The translations under genes were made by a program, and so were the position numbers. Of a DNA stretch of 64,000 nucleotides, positions 21,460 to 32,351 are shown piece by piece (positions within the stretch are counted from its first letter, which is position 1; every line of letters starts with the position of its first letter). The stretch comes from Brachionus manjavacas (Eukaryota; Rotifera; Eurotatoria; Ploima; Brachionidae), in NCBI GenBank assembly GCA_019054805.1, contig JAHQIY010000004.1, positions 2,108,001 through 2,172,000 of the forward strand. The letters run 5' to 3'. The notes below the pieces were generated by a model. That model had not been told where the DNA came from, did not search any database, and saw only the letters and a program-made list of their open reading frames with translations.

Positions 21460-22393
21460 CAATAAAATAAGGTCGTTTGATTTTTTTTAGTTTACTCTTT
21501 TTTACTACCAATTGAATTGAATGAGCAAAGCATCGTAGGTGGCGGTTGTCTGTAATTGAGTATAATTCAGAATTGTAATCCTAACCGAGTTTAATTCATC
21601 TTCTGAACTTGTTATTTCATCTTTTTCATCTGAATCGGAATCACTATTAATATGTTCATTAATATCAAATTCGTCGTCGCCAACTAAAAAAAATATTAAA
21701 AAATAAAATATAAAAAATGATTAGTGAATCTAAAATCCTAAATCTATTAGTTTTCCCATTTGCACCATATTTGAGCCATTATCGCTCACTATTTTAATAA
21801 TTTTCTCCCTAAAATATTATAAATAGTAAATTGGAAATTTTCAATATTGAGTTTTACAGATTCATGCAAAAAAAGTCATTTAATTATTTTCAAAGTCAAG
21901 AAACTACTTTGAAATATAATCATTCAAAACACGATATTTTCATAAAATTAATATTGACCAAAATTTGTTTTATTACATTTAGGTCAACATAAACTTTTGT
22001 TGCATCAAGTTTTTAATCAAAAATTATGATGTTTGTAAAATCACTTGACTTTGACTTTCTTTACTGCTATAAAAACTCTGGAGTTTTTTTACAATTAAAT
22101 TTTTTTACTCTAAATTAAAATTCGTCGATTATTTCTTCCACTACTCTTTTAATTTCAACCACAGTTATAAAAAAAGTATGTTTGCATTTTAATACAAGTG
22201 ATTTAATGTCAAATTTTTCGTCGATATAGTGAGCTGTAATTCCAATAAATGATCTAAATCTTCTATCTGTCAATATGTCAAGCGTAAGAAGAACGTATTT
22301 TGTAGACGCTAATGATTTTCGTAGTAAATCATTAATCGAAGATAAGTAATGCTTTTGCTTCCAAAATAAGTCGATCTCGTTGTTGGTATCCAT
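21460..22393 (-). pseudogene. hAT transposase remnant
   Basis: The minus-strand frame from 22393 reads DLFWKQKHYLSSINDLL, then LTLDILTDRRFRSFIGITAH, YIDEKFDIKSLVL, the first RNase H-like block of hAT transposases (TTDxWTS and FxGxTAHxID pattern). About 300 bp on, a second piece near 21815-21750 reads KIVSDNGSNMVQMGKLI (second catalytic block), and a third near 21550 reads HLRCFAHSIQLVVKK, the C-x-H-x-LQL block. An acidic stretch (SDSDSDEKDEITSSEDE) lies between. Frames differ and stops intervene; the C-terminal dimerisation region is missing. It is dead, and a different copy from that at 39.3-41.4 kb. Confidence 0.75.
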
Positions 22394-22439
22394 TTATGGC
22401 TAATAAGTGACATAAAATTTCTAAAGGCTACTATTTTAA

Positions 22440-23800
22440 GGACTGACAAAATTAAATTATTTTATTTTTATTTATTTATTTTATTTTTATTATTTATTTT
22501 TATATCTGTATCGAGCTAAGTCTCCTTCAGATTAAAAAAATAAAAAAAAAACCAAAATAAAATAAAATTTAACATAAAAAAAAATATATAATAAAATATA
22601 ATAAAAAAAATTTAATCAAAAATAAAATAAAAAATAAAATAAGATAAAATAGAAAAAATTAAAATTAGATATATTGATATAGAGAATAACAGGATACATA
22701 TTTTTAAAGCCAAAAAGGACGAAATAGTAAGGTAGCAATTACACAATGGAGTTGGGTATTCAATATATCTTGCTTCGAAACCTTCTTTGTATTCTTCCAC
22801 AAGTCTGACAACTAATGGAATAGAAAGACTCAGTCCTGCCCTAAGATATCTTTCACTCAACTCAAACAGTCGATTCGAGACTGTTAATAAATTAAGTTAA
22901 TTAAAGGCCTCGTGATGGATTATGTTGGAGGGAGTATCAAATTTTAGATTCAAGATGGATCTAATTGCTGAATTTTGAATCACTTGTATTTTTTTATTGT
23001 TAATTTCTGTGAGTGAATTTAAACAAGGAAAATAATAATCTAGAAAAATAATCCTATTTAGGATTTGAATAGATTTCCTAATGCTTTGGGTTTAAGGCCC
23101 CATTTTTTATTCGATAGATATTTAATAATATTTGGTCTTGAGTTACAGCGCTCTTTTATCTCAACCACCATTAAACTAAATGTAAGTTTTGAGTCTAATG
23201 TAATTCCTAAGAACTTAACTTTTTCTTATAGATTTAAAATGTTTTCATATAATTTTAGGTCAAGATTAGTTTTTATTCTAGAGTTTTTTTCAAAGATCGT
23301 GTAGCATGACTTTTCAACAGACATTTTCATTTTCCATTTGAAAAGGCATTTTTCAATTTCTTTTAAGTACTTATTAATTAAACTCTCGAGATTTCCTTTC
23401 CTTTAAAAAATAAAAAAGGTAGCTAAGTCATTTACAAAAAGAAGAGAGTATTGGCTATTGGTCTTATTTCTTTTAGGTATGTCATTAATGAAAATGCTGA
23501 AAAGAAGCGGACTAATTACTGATCCTTGTGGAACCCCTGTTTTAATTAATTATTGGTCAGTCAAATGTCCGTTTACTTTTACTATATAAGATCTGGAATC
23601 GAGAAATTATCTGATTCAGTAAATAAGATAAGGAGGAAGATTAGTTTTAATTAGCTTATAAATTAGTCCATCATTCCAAACTCTATCGAAGGCTTTAGAA
23701 ATGTCAAAATATAGACACCTAATCAGACTTTTTTCTTTCTATTAAAAGGTTCTACTCCATTTTGTATCAGAAAATAAAGATTATCCGCTGTGATATTCTT
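22440..23800 (-). pseudogene. LINE copy X: RT palm to 3' end, degenerate
   Basis: Read on the minus strand from about 23790: DNLYFLIQ, FDISKAFDRVWNDGL (RT motif with catalytic D), then KTGVPQGSVISPLLFSIFIN (RT motif B), KVKFLGITLDSKLTF, and the C-terminal ERYLRAGLSLSIPLVVRLVE. The DD box corresponds to a poor LFVNDL. Frameshifts and stops are frequent. The 3' end runs through ctgtatcgagctaagtctcc (reverse complement) into an A/T-rich tail around 22440-22500. The family is CR1/Jockey-like; truncated relatives lie at 14.7 and 36.95 kb. Confidence 0.75.
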
Positions 23801-23839
23801 CGCTTAGGTGATCATTTACATTTACCTTGAATCTCCTAG

Positions 23840-24660
23840 AATCTAAAAGGACCTAATCCAGTTAGTCAAGTAATGAGGTGGATTCAATTTAATCAATTTA
23901 AAAAGTAAACCTTCATGCCAAACCCTAACAAAGGCTTTAGAAATATAAAAAAGCAGGCCGCAATTTCTTTTTTTTCTATTAAATGATTCCACAATTTTTT
24001 GAATTAAAAATAAAAGATTATCTGATGTTCGCCGGTGTTTTCTAAATCCATACTGCTCCTGGACAAGGAGTGAATTTTGTTCCAAAAAATTGTATAATCT
24101 TGAGTATACTATTCTTTCCAGTAACTTTCCTAGACAACTCTTTATGCTAATTGGTCTACAATTTAAAGGGTCTTGTACAGAAGAGAACTTTTTTTGAATC
24201 ATAGCAATGTTCGAAGTTTTCCACGCTTTCGGGACTTTACCTTCTCTAAGAGATAAATTATAAAGTTCTAAAATTTCTATTAATGAATTACTTGGTAAAT
24301 TTTTTAGCATCAAATTATGAATTTGGTCAGGCCCTGATGCCGCTTCATTTTTCAATCTTTTTAAAGACTTAATTTATTCATTTAAGCAAATTGGATCATT
24401 AAAATTACACTGATCATGATTTCTAAAGAATTCAGAGTTAGAATTAAGTATTTCTACATCTTTATCAAGATCTATTAAATCAGAATTAGGACTAAATATT
24501 AAAGATAGGAGTTCTCCAAAGCATTTTCCCTTTTCTTCATTAGTTTTGAATTCCTTGTCATTTAAAAACAAATTTGGGATTAAATTTGATCCTTTTTTTG
24601 ATCTAAATTTACTTATGTTTTTGCAGAATGGTATACTTTTCAGTGGGTTTTTTCCCATCT
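23840..24660 (-). pseudogene. LINE copy Y: RT N-terminal half and preceding linker
   Basis: The frame at 24355-23843 reads NEAASGPDQIHNLMLKNLP, KAWKTSNIAMIQKK, PLNCRPISIKSCLGKLLERI and EQYGFRKHRRTSDNLLF, canonical RT motifs 0-2 of CR1/Jockey-like LINEs. It ends with ISKAFVRVWHEGLLFKLIKL, where the catalytic aspartate of the first D box has become V. The linker at 24658-24374 precedes it. The sequence then abuts copy X, repeating the same RT interval. Confidence 0.8.
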
Positions 24661-24836
24661 TCTCGATAAAATCAAACCAATTTTGATTCCAGAATTTTTT
24701 TTAGAGAGACTTTAAATTCAAATGTAAGTCGATTAAATTTTTGCTTGAGCTTTTGACAGCGAGTTTTTTGTTAGTTTCTTCTTACTTTCCTACGTTCTTT
24801 AATTAAATTAACAATATCCGGGGGAAGACTGGATTT

Positions 24837-25744
24837 TTAGATTTTCTGAGAAAGGTAAGGAATACTTTTATGTGATGCATAAATGATTTTTTCTCTAATT
24901 TTATCATTTAGTTGATCAATAGTGAGGGGACTTTCAGTGATATTAACTATTTGAGAATTCAAAATCTCGCTAAAGAATTGCCAGTTTGCTTTCTTAAAGT
25001 TAAGTTTTTTAGCTGTAGATTTATTTTTTAATTGATAGCCGAAAGAAATTGATGCTTCGATTTGGAAATGGTCACTAGTCATGTCTTGAATATTTAAGAC
25101 ATTGAAGTCGGTAATATTGTCAATTAATGAAGTTGAAACTATAAAAAGATCAAGAATTTCAAAGTAATTCCTTCGAAAATATTTAAAGTAGGGCGCTTAT
25201 CATTGATTACTGAAAAGTCTAGCTCATTAATTATTCTTTCCAGCATTATTCCATTTTCATTTTCCTCTACGCAGCCTATTTTCTTTGTTCTAGCGTTTAG
25301 ATCGCCACCTAAGATGTAGTTTCTACATTTTTTATTTACTTTTTTAAAAAGCTCAAAGTTAAGAAGTACATTGGGTGGATTATAAAGACTAATTACAACT
25401 AATTCATTTTTCTTTCCTAAATTTAGTTTTAAACAAAGGAGTTCGGAATTGAATTCCTCATAGGAAAAATCTTGTGTAAATTTAATTCCTTCTTTAATTA
25501 AAATAGCTACTCCTCCTCCATACTTGTTGCGTGGTTTAGGAAGGAACTGAAAATTGTGAAAATCAGGATAAAAAATTGCCTCACTTAAATCTATCTTTAA
25601 TTCATTGAGCAAAACAATGTCGGGACATTTTTGGGCTAAAAAATTTCCTAAAAGATGAACCCTACTAGGTAAGTGAAGACAGTTCCAGTGTGAAATTAAT
25701 AACCAGTTTTTAGAGGAAAGTTGACTTGATAAATTTTTCATCAT
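24837..25744 (-). pseudogene. LINE copy Y: apurinic-type endonuclease domain of ORF2
   Basis: ORF2 starts at 25744 (ATGATGAAAAA). It reads WLLISHWNCLHLPSRVHLLG (the N-box, as in WNxxxL), CPDIVLLNELKIDLSEAIF with the metal-binding E, NKYGGGVAILIKEG, and YILGGDLNARTKKIG (the GDxNA motif). After a frame break near 25140 a second piece starts MTSDHFQIEASISFGY, which holds the SDH catalytic motif. These are the hallmarks of the APE endonuclease that nicks target DNA for target-primed reverse transcription. The start overlaps the ORF1 stop in the context caATGATG, suggesting stop-restart translation. Confidence 0.8.
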
Positions 25745-26262
25745 TGTGTGTTTGAGTTTGACTGTTTTTGTAAAAAATTGCTGTTGTTTTCATCTGAATT
25801 CTGTCCAATATTATTGTTTTGAATTACTCCATTAAGTTCATTGTTTTCCTTATCATTAGTTTTATCTTCAAGTTTTTTCGATTCTGCTGTTTGTGAATCG
25901 TCGGATTCTGGAACGCGCTTTTTAATTTTGAAGTTTTTAAAATAAAATCGAACTCCTAGAACCCGCAGTTAAATTTAATTTCAATTTAATAATAGAAACA
26001 AAATTATTTATTCATTACTTTTTTTTAGAAATAAATAGTACTAATTATCTAAATGGAACAAAAAAATAAAAATAAAAACAAAATATATTTTTTAAGGACA
26101 AAATTATCAAATTCTCTATCGAAGCATTTTTTAGCATCCTCCAAGGAGCGAAAACTACAGAAAGGAAAATAACTTTTACCTTTTCCTCTAGTTTTTCCTT
26201 TAGTATTAGCTTCAAAGGCCTAATCTTGAGATATGTTACTAAAAATTTCTTCAATTACAGGC
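25742..26262 (-). pseudogene. LINE copy Y: ORF1 C-terminal part
   Basis: Upstream of ORF2 the minus strand reads KKRVPESDDSQTAESKKLED, a polar, N/Q-rich tail, and a stop that overlaps the ORF2 start. Further upstream, between 26255 and 26045, frames read KGKTRGKGKSYFPFCSF and SLEDAKKCFDREFDNFV. These are consistent with a LINE ORF1 nucleic-acid-binding protein, but no domain is certain. Frames are broken. Confidence 0.5.
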
Positions 26263-27228
26263 CTTTTTTTTTAAATTCCCGTGTTATATTAGAGATTTAT
26301 TTATTTATTCGATTTACTATATCGAAATAGAGATAAGGCTAAATTAGTTTATATTTAAGAAAATCAAAAGTTTTAATTTGAAAAACAAAATAAGAAAGAT
26401 AAAAAAAATTGCAAAGTGGCTATTTTTTTCAACATTATAGGATTAATTAATAAATAATTTTGGTTTTTTTGATTGTGTAAGAGTTTCATTTCAATCAATT
26501 ATGTATTAATAAATTAAAATAGTAATCAATTTAAATGTAATTAACATTAATTACAAAAAAAATGTTTTTATTTTGTTCCTAATTCAGTATTTTAGTTTTT
26601 AAATTGCATATTATTGTTGTTTAAATATATTATACGCGTAAATGAAATGACAAAAATAATTTTTAGAATTTACAAAATTGACATTAGTTAGCAAAAATAT
26701 TTTAGTAATGATCAAGAATTCCAATGAACAATCAATTTTGCTGAAAATGTCGTAAATAAATAATGTTCGCTTTTCCAACTGTGAAAGAAATAATCACAGA
26801 TTTGAATGAGAAAATGCTTGGTACATGATGCGTTGTATATATTTGAGTTGTTTAAATTTTTTTTATCAATTAGAACTTGACGAGTCGAAAAAACACATCA
26901 TTACTTTTAGCATATCATCATCACTTTCATCAATCTACAATCTAGGTCTATAGAGGTCCTAAATCTTCTTTTGACACTTCTTCTGGATTCCTCCATTACA
27001 AAAAATTGCAAGTGGGAATTAATGAATAATTTTTGACTGAGCAGTCATTACAAGACTTTGAAGGATGGAAGAATGTGGCAAGTTTGTTTTCCTGATATTC
27101 ATTTTTCTATAAATAAAATGTCCAAAAAAAAACTGGCTTTATTAATAAAAAATCCAACAGAATAAAATAATTTCAGCTCTTTTCATAGATTTCATAGATT
27201 TAAATCAATTAATAGTTTTCCCAGTCAT
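26263..27228. other. AT-rich stretch, no gene recognised
   Basis: Only a short stretch at about 26310-26345 (actatatcgaaatagagata) resembles the end of LINE tails. Nothing else is supported. Confidence 0.4.
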
Positions 27229-27229
27229 C

Positions 27230-27530
27230 TTTATTACATTCTTTTATTTTTGGAAACACATTCAAAAATAAGGGATCGGGTCCCATTATCATCGAGTTTA
27301 ACTCAACACAAGATCGGAATGAAATCTTGAAAAACGCTAAAAAGCTGAGGAGCGATGTAACATCAAGTGAATTCTCCTTAAATGCAGATATGACTTTGGC
27401 TGAGAGAGTGCTAAAAAAGGATCTCAGGTGTAAATGAAGAGTCGAAAATGAAAGAATAAAACATAACAAATAAAAGGGGAAATTTTTCAAAACATTAAGA
27501 TTATTTTTATTGGTCAGGAAAAGTTGCAAT
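27230..27530 (+). pseudogene. LINE ORF1 fragment (RRM-like region)
   Basis: The plus strand reads GPIIIEFNSTQDRNEILKNA, KKLRSDVTSSEFSLNADM, TLAERVLKKDLR, then a stop and RVENERIKHNK. This resembles the C-terminal half of the ORF1 proteins of CR1/L1-like LINEs, where a phrase such as GPILIEL is followed by LLAAKKLR and a D-T-E-R helix (compare 60240-60375 in this window). It is a stand-alone fragment with a stop. Confidence 0.55.
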
Positions 27531-27582
27531 TTTAAAAATTATGAATAAATTATTCAATTTTATTTATTAAAAACAAAGAAAA

Positions 27583-27816
27583 ATGAAATCACATAAAAAT
27601 ATTAGATACCGTCAAGTTTTGATTGATCATCAATTAATTTGTGAGAGATTCATCAACAAAACAGATTATTTTGAAATAGATGAGAAGACATTTCAAATTA
27701 AATATATAAAGCCGAAAGCTTTGAAAATTTTAAAAAGAAACTTAAAAGAACAAACCCTCTATTCGTCAAATGAGGTAATTTTCAGATTTTTTGTTAAAAA
27801 AAGTAAAAATAATTAA
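27583..27816 (+). CDS. Hypothetical basic protein or first exon
   Basis: An ATG-started frame of 77 codons reads KSHKNIRYRQVLIDHQLICE, RFINKTDYFEIDEK and KALKILKRNLKEQTLY. A possible donor (AATGAGGTAATT) lies at 27774, so the last 14 codons may be intronic. It lies 112 bp left of the inverted-repeat element at 27928. No family recognised; coding status is uncertain. Confidence 0.25.
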   Translation: MKSHKNIRYRQVLIDHQLICERFINKTDYFEIDEKTFQIKYIKPKALKILKRNLKEQTLYSSNEVIFRFFVKKSKNN

Positions 27817-27927
27817 TTGATTTTTGTTTGTATTTTGGTTTGTTTTGTTTTCAAATTTATGAATAATGTTTTTTTTATATCCGATCAAAAAAAAGTTTCA
27901 TTTTTAAAAAATTTCCTTTTTTCAATA

Positions 27928-29795
27928 CAGTACTGCTACGATACAGTGATTTTACTAAAAATTACGTGTTTTTACTAGATTTTACGTAAAAATCGGAAAA
28001 AATCTGTGAAATTTCGTAAAAATACTAAAGTAAAATAATGTAAATTTACCAGATTTTACGTAATTTTACGTAATTTTACCGGATTTTTCGTCAATTTTGG
28101 TAATCTTCAAAAGGGCCAAAAAAAGTCCAATTTTTGGTGAATTTTTGAATTTTTTGATTTTTTTTATAAATTTTATGAAAAAAAAAACAAAAAAAAAAAA
28201 CGTTTTTTTACGTAATTTTACGTAATTTTTTATTATAAAATGGTAATTTTAAGTAAAAAAAAGTAAATTTTAGTAAAAAAAAGTAAATTTTGGTAAAAAA
28301 TAAAGTTTTTTAAATTAACGCTAATAGCTAAAGTTTTAATGGTCAGACCAATCACCATTTTTATCTATAACAATTTTTATTACCTAAAATATATAAGATT
28401 TAAACTTCATAAATAAAATAAAAATTGAATAAAATTCAAACTTTTTTTAAATGGTTAATATAACTTTGACATTTAACTGGTGTTAAGGTTTTCTCGAATT
28501 CTTTTACCCCAATTGTTGCATCTGATTCTGATAAAATCATTTTTTTTTAATTTTAAATAGGCTAGCTAAAATGATTAAACTTAAATTTAACTTCAAAAAT
28601 CATTTAAAAATGAAGTATGTTAAAGACACCATTATTTTATTTGCGCATGAGATTGATAATAAAATTTTGGTTGTTCAAGCCAAAATAGAATCAAAAAAAG
28701 TTTTCAAAGTTGTCAAAAAAAAAGTAAGAGTCACAATTGTTCTTTTTTAAGCTAAAAAGAGAATAAACTTTTTCTTAATATTTTGCTTCGTTTAACTAAA
28801 GTATGTTTTTAAAAGAGCGGAAAATTAATAAATGACTTAAAGTCTACACATCAAGATGCATTAGAAAAAACTCTCTGCAACCTAAACCAAAATATTGGAA
28901 TACTAAATTCGAATGTTATAAAAATAAGAGATGACAATACAGCAATCAAAAATTTTATACTAGATTTAGAATCTGAAAGTTCTAATAGGTCACCAGGTGT
29001 TAAGAGAAAAGCTACTGAAAGTTTAAATGATTCTATTGTCGAAACTGATGTCCATATTAGTGAAACTATTTGTAATAATTAATTTATTTTAAACCATTCA
29101 ACTATTTAATAATATTTTTTAGTAAACAATAAGTTGTTTACAAACCGTTTGAGAAACGAAATTGAAAAACGTTTCGGTGAAGATCCTGGGCAGACATTAA
29201 GTTTTTATGAAAAAAATATCCGAAAGATATGGATGAAATTAAAAGTAACAAATAGTATATTATTTAATATGTATAGAAAAATAAATAAAATCATTTAATT
29301 TAAAAGAAGACTTGTTAAAATTGGTTCCACAAAATTCAACATTCAAAGAGTCTTGGAGAAAAGCTTGTGATTGTTTTAAAAATGATAGAAATAAAAAGAC
29401 AAAATAGATTATACTAATTTTTTTGTTCTGATCACATTCAAAAGATTTTTTTTAAATTACTAAAATTTACTTTTTTTTACTTAAAATTACCATTTTATAA
29501 TAAAAAATTACGTAAAAAAACGTTTTTTTTTTTTTGTTTTTTTTTTCATAAAATTTATAAAAAAATCAAAAAATTCAAAAATTCACCAAAAATTGGACTT
29601 TTTTTGGCCCTTTTGAAGATTACCAAAATTGACGAAAAATCCGGTAAAATTACGTAAAATTACGTAAAATCTGGTAAATTTACATTATTTTACTTTAGTA
29701 TTTTTACGTTATTTCACAGATTTTTTCCGATTTTTACGTAAAATCTAGTAAAAACACGTAATTTTTAGTAAAATCACTATATCGTAGCAGTACTG
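27928..29795 (+). mobile_element. 1.87-kb element with ~350-bp terminal inverted repeats and TA target sites
   Basis: The ends are CAGTACTGCTACGATA at 27928 and its complement ending at 29795, each flanked by TA (27926-27927 and 29796-29797). The arms (27928 to about 28277; about 29450 to 29795) pair over about 350 bp with only a few differences: ACAG versus ATAG near the tip, TTCG versus AACG, and an 11-bp acgtaatttt repeat unit more in the left arm. Arms are built of repeated TTTTACGTAA words. TA duplication and long TIRs fit a Tc1/mariner- or piggyBac-like MITE or similar class, but the interior encodes no recognisable transposase. The high arm identity implies recent activity. Confidence 0.88.
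28571..29407 (+). CDS. Spliced ORF of unknown function carried inside the inverted-repeat element
   Basis: Likely exons: 28571-28721 (MIKLKFNFKNHLKMKYVKDT..., ending before GTAAGAG), about 28816-29071 (SGKLINDLKSTHQDALEKTL, SPGVKRKATESLNDSIVETD), about 29124-29247 (LFTNRLRNEIEKRFGEDPGQ, YEKNIRKIWMKLK) and about 29309-29407 (LLKLVPQNSTFKESWRKACD, then a stop). The third exon is entered by ATTT|GTAATA..TTTTTTAG. I could not make the last junction close in frame, so the 3' end is uncertain or frameshifted. The protein is basic and helical, with no DDE, zinc-finger or RT motif that I recognise. It could be the element's own protein or captured host sequence. Confidence 0.4.
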
Positions 29796-29797
29796 TA

Positions 29798-30330
29798 CAT
29801 TTCATTCGAAATGAGATAAAAACAAAGAATTCCACTATTACTTCCGAAAAAATCGAATTGCAAAAATATACAGCCGAACAGCAAACACATCTTCTGGTGC
29901 AGTGTAAACAGAATTGCCTAGCAATGAAGACCACAACGAAAACACACAGCAACGACAATTGAAACACCAGCAACATCAGCGGCAACAACAGATGAAGAGC
30001 CTTATCGCATATAAGCAGTTAAGAAAATGATACAAAAACCCAACATCCCTTAACAATGAGATGGTGGCTGTATCTATAGACCAAAGGATGCCAGTGAGGT
30101 CGAGGACACTGTTATCAATAAGTAAATGAGCCAAGTCAAATACCTTTATGAAAAGTAAGAAACGGAATTATAATAGCAGGAGATTTCAATTTCAACTCAA
30201 CTGAAAGACTCCATTTTTTTGTTAACAAAGTGAACAATGAATCGGGTTTTAAAACTATGGGGAAAGGTTAGATTTTTTAATGTATAAAAGTCTCACAGAA
30301 CGAAAAAATAAAAAATAAATACGATTCCGA
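29798..30330. other. Gene-free stretch, somewhat less AT-rich
   Basis: Bases 29860-30010 have CAACA/CAGCA-rich wording (gcaacgacaattgaaacacc, agcaacatcagcggcaacaa) and 30160-30210 read like a LINE endonuclease scrap on the plus strand (GIIIAGDFNFNSTERL, carrying the GDFN motif). The latter suggests a tiny LINE fragment at about 30165-30220. Nothing else is supported. Confidence 0.4.
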
Positions 30331-31047
30331 TTATTTCGACAAACATGTTTTGACAAGTATTAATTGGACAAACATATTTCGACTAAATCAATTTCGACAA
30401 GTGTTTATTATGACAAGTTTTATTTCAACATAAATTAATTAGACAAAAAAAAATAAATTAGACAAGTTTTATTTCGACAAAAAAAAATTAGACAAGATTT
30501 AGTTAGACAAAAAATATTTTTAGTAAAAAAAAATTAATATTCAATTAATAAAGATAAATTGTATAAAAATTCCATTATTTTCTCACTATTGAAGTCGGTA
30601 ATTATATTTGTAATATGTTCTTCCAATAAAACATATTTTGTTTTTCTTTTGTTAATCTCACCAGTGCTCAACTTAATATAAATATTTTCAGTATGAGACT
30701 GTTCAAGCTTTAAACTATCTATCAAAGATAACAAATGCGGATGTGATTTAATTGTTGATTTCAACGCATTATGCCAACCTTCTAAATTATTGTTAGTTCT
30801 CGGAAGGCCTAATCTAGTTCTCTCAAAGCAGTTCCACAGTTCAACAATTAGGTTCAAATTTAAATTTTCTAATTGAGAGACAATTTCGTTCATTTCAACA
30901 ATTATAATTAAAGTGTTGTCGAAATAAGTATTGTCGAAAATAAGCATGTCGAAATAAATTACAAAATTATGTTTTTTTTGTCGAAATATAATTTGTCGAA
31001 ATAAACTTGTCAAAATATTACTTGTCAAAACATGTTTGTCAAAATAA
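30331..31047 (-). mobile_element. Small MULE-like element with inverted arrays of TTTCGACAA words
   Basis: The ends ttatttcgacaaacatgttt (30331) and aaacatgtttgtcaaaataa (to 31047) are inverted copies. Inside each end the word TTTCGACAA/TTAGACAA recurs about every 15-30 bp: roughly ten times in 30331-30510 and, in opposite orientation, in 30910-31047. Between them the minus strand encodes the C-terminal part of a MULE transposase. No matching target-site duplication was seen. Confidence 0.7.
30534..30900 (-). pseudogene. MULE transposase C-terminal fragment
   Basis: The minus-strand frame reads VELWNCFERTRLGLPRTNNN, LEGWHNALKSTIKSHPHLL, SLIDSLKLEQSHTENIY. The block LPRTNNxLEGWHNA with its conserved E is the third catalytic region of one MULE lineage. 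The D-containing first two blocks are missing, so the element could move only with help from another transposase. The ORF opens further right (31058) only because the terminal repeats happen to be open. Confidence 0.75.
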
Positions 31048-31224
31048 GGCATATTCAATAAATAAGCTTATGAGTTTATACCATGTAATTTTTTTCACAT
31101 ATTAATTCATGCCAAAAATTGTTTGATTAGCTTGTTTAGTTTCCAATATTTTTATTGATAATAATATTAGAAATCAAAATACTAAAAGCTCACAAAATTA
31201 AATAAAGAATTTTTATATTTGTAG

Positions 31225-32115
31225 TAGTAGAAGTATTGGTATTTTTGACTGGAGCTGGCTAGCCAGCTAGTGTGCTGATAAGGCACACTAAGACAGCTGA
31301 TGTGATTATTTGCTGCTCATACAGTAATCAAAGGCTGCGTTAACACTGGGGACTTCAACTGATTGATTTGGCAGCAAGTTCCATTTGTTTGCGGTTCTGT
31401 ATAAAAAAGGTTATGGAACGGGACGAACAAAAGTTAAATACAATGATCTTAATAACTTACAACCAAAACGAGCGAATGATTTCCTGATGCGACCCAACAT
31501 TTGATTTGCTTTGTTTGTAGCCTCTATCACTTGATTTTTGTTTTAAAAATTATATTGAAAATAACTCCAGGATCTCTTTCGGTTTCTGATGTTGATAACT
31601 GCTAACCATTAATAAAATAAGTGAATTCTTTGTTTCTATGACCATAATGCATAACCACACATTTTGATGTGTTGAAGAGAAATAGTCAATCTTGAGTCTA
31701 CTTGAAAATTAGATCTAAATCTGGTTGTTGTTTCACTGCCCTTATTTCTGATACCGTTTGCGTGAATATTTTAGAATCATCTGCAAACATTTTGATAACA
31801 TTCTTTATATCTTTTGATAGATATAAATAAAATGTGGTAAACTGCTAAAAATCTCAACCCAATCCAACAAAATCACACCTCTGAACAACTGAACAACTGA
31901 ACTCGTTGTCTTTATTTTTCAAGAAAGCTTCAATCCATTTTAGTGTCAAACCATCAAACCCATACGCTTTCAATTTAGCTATTAGGTGTCTGTTCGGAAC
32001 AGAATCAAATGCTTTCTCAAAACTTAGCAAAATTACATCAGAAAAAAAATTTTGTCTAGTCTCATTGAGAAGTAATCAAGAGTTTCCAGAAGATTAGATT
32101 TTCATGACTTTTTTT
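31225..32115 (-). pseudogene. 5'-truncated CR1-like LINE, same family as 59.6-63.4 kb
   Basis: Words such as tgatttggcagcaagttcca, ctagccagctagtgtgctga and taaggcacactaagacagct are the complement of 63200-63360, and the upstream part is the complement of 62150-62760 (KAFDSVP, GLTLKWIEAFLK, MFADDSKIF, SKCVVMHYGHRNKEFTY). The RT box FADD is intact here, whereas the long copy has YSDD. A segment corresponding to roughly 62850-63190 is deleted, and stops are present. The 3' end carries a short (GTA)n, the complement of the (TAC)n tail at 63370. Confidence 0.82.
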
Positions 32116-32351
32116 TGACAAAACCAGCTTCAAATTTACATCATTATCTATAAAACACTATTTACATTTATATACAACTATCTTAAGCTTTTCCTTTCCA
32201 TCTAAAACTCGTACTATTTACACTATTCACATTTTTTACATTGGCTTAAGACGGTCGTTTCCTTTTACTTATTTGGATTTAATAAAGTATTCAATAAAAG
32301 AGAACCTCTTTTAATACACCCCTAAAACCCCCCTACACAGCTACAAAACAA

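Noticed and set aside
27583..29407. Possibility that the ORF at 27583 is the first exon of the gene inside the inverted-repeat element
   Set aside because: Joining its donor at 27774 to the acceptor before 28561 gives an immediate stop in the needed phase, and the element's end lies between them.
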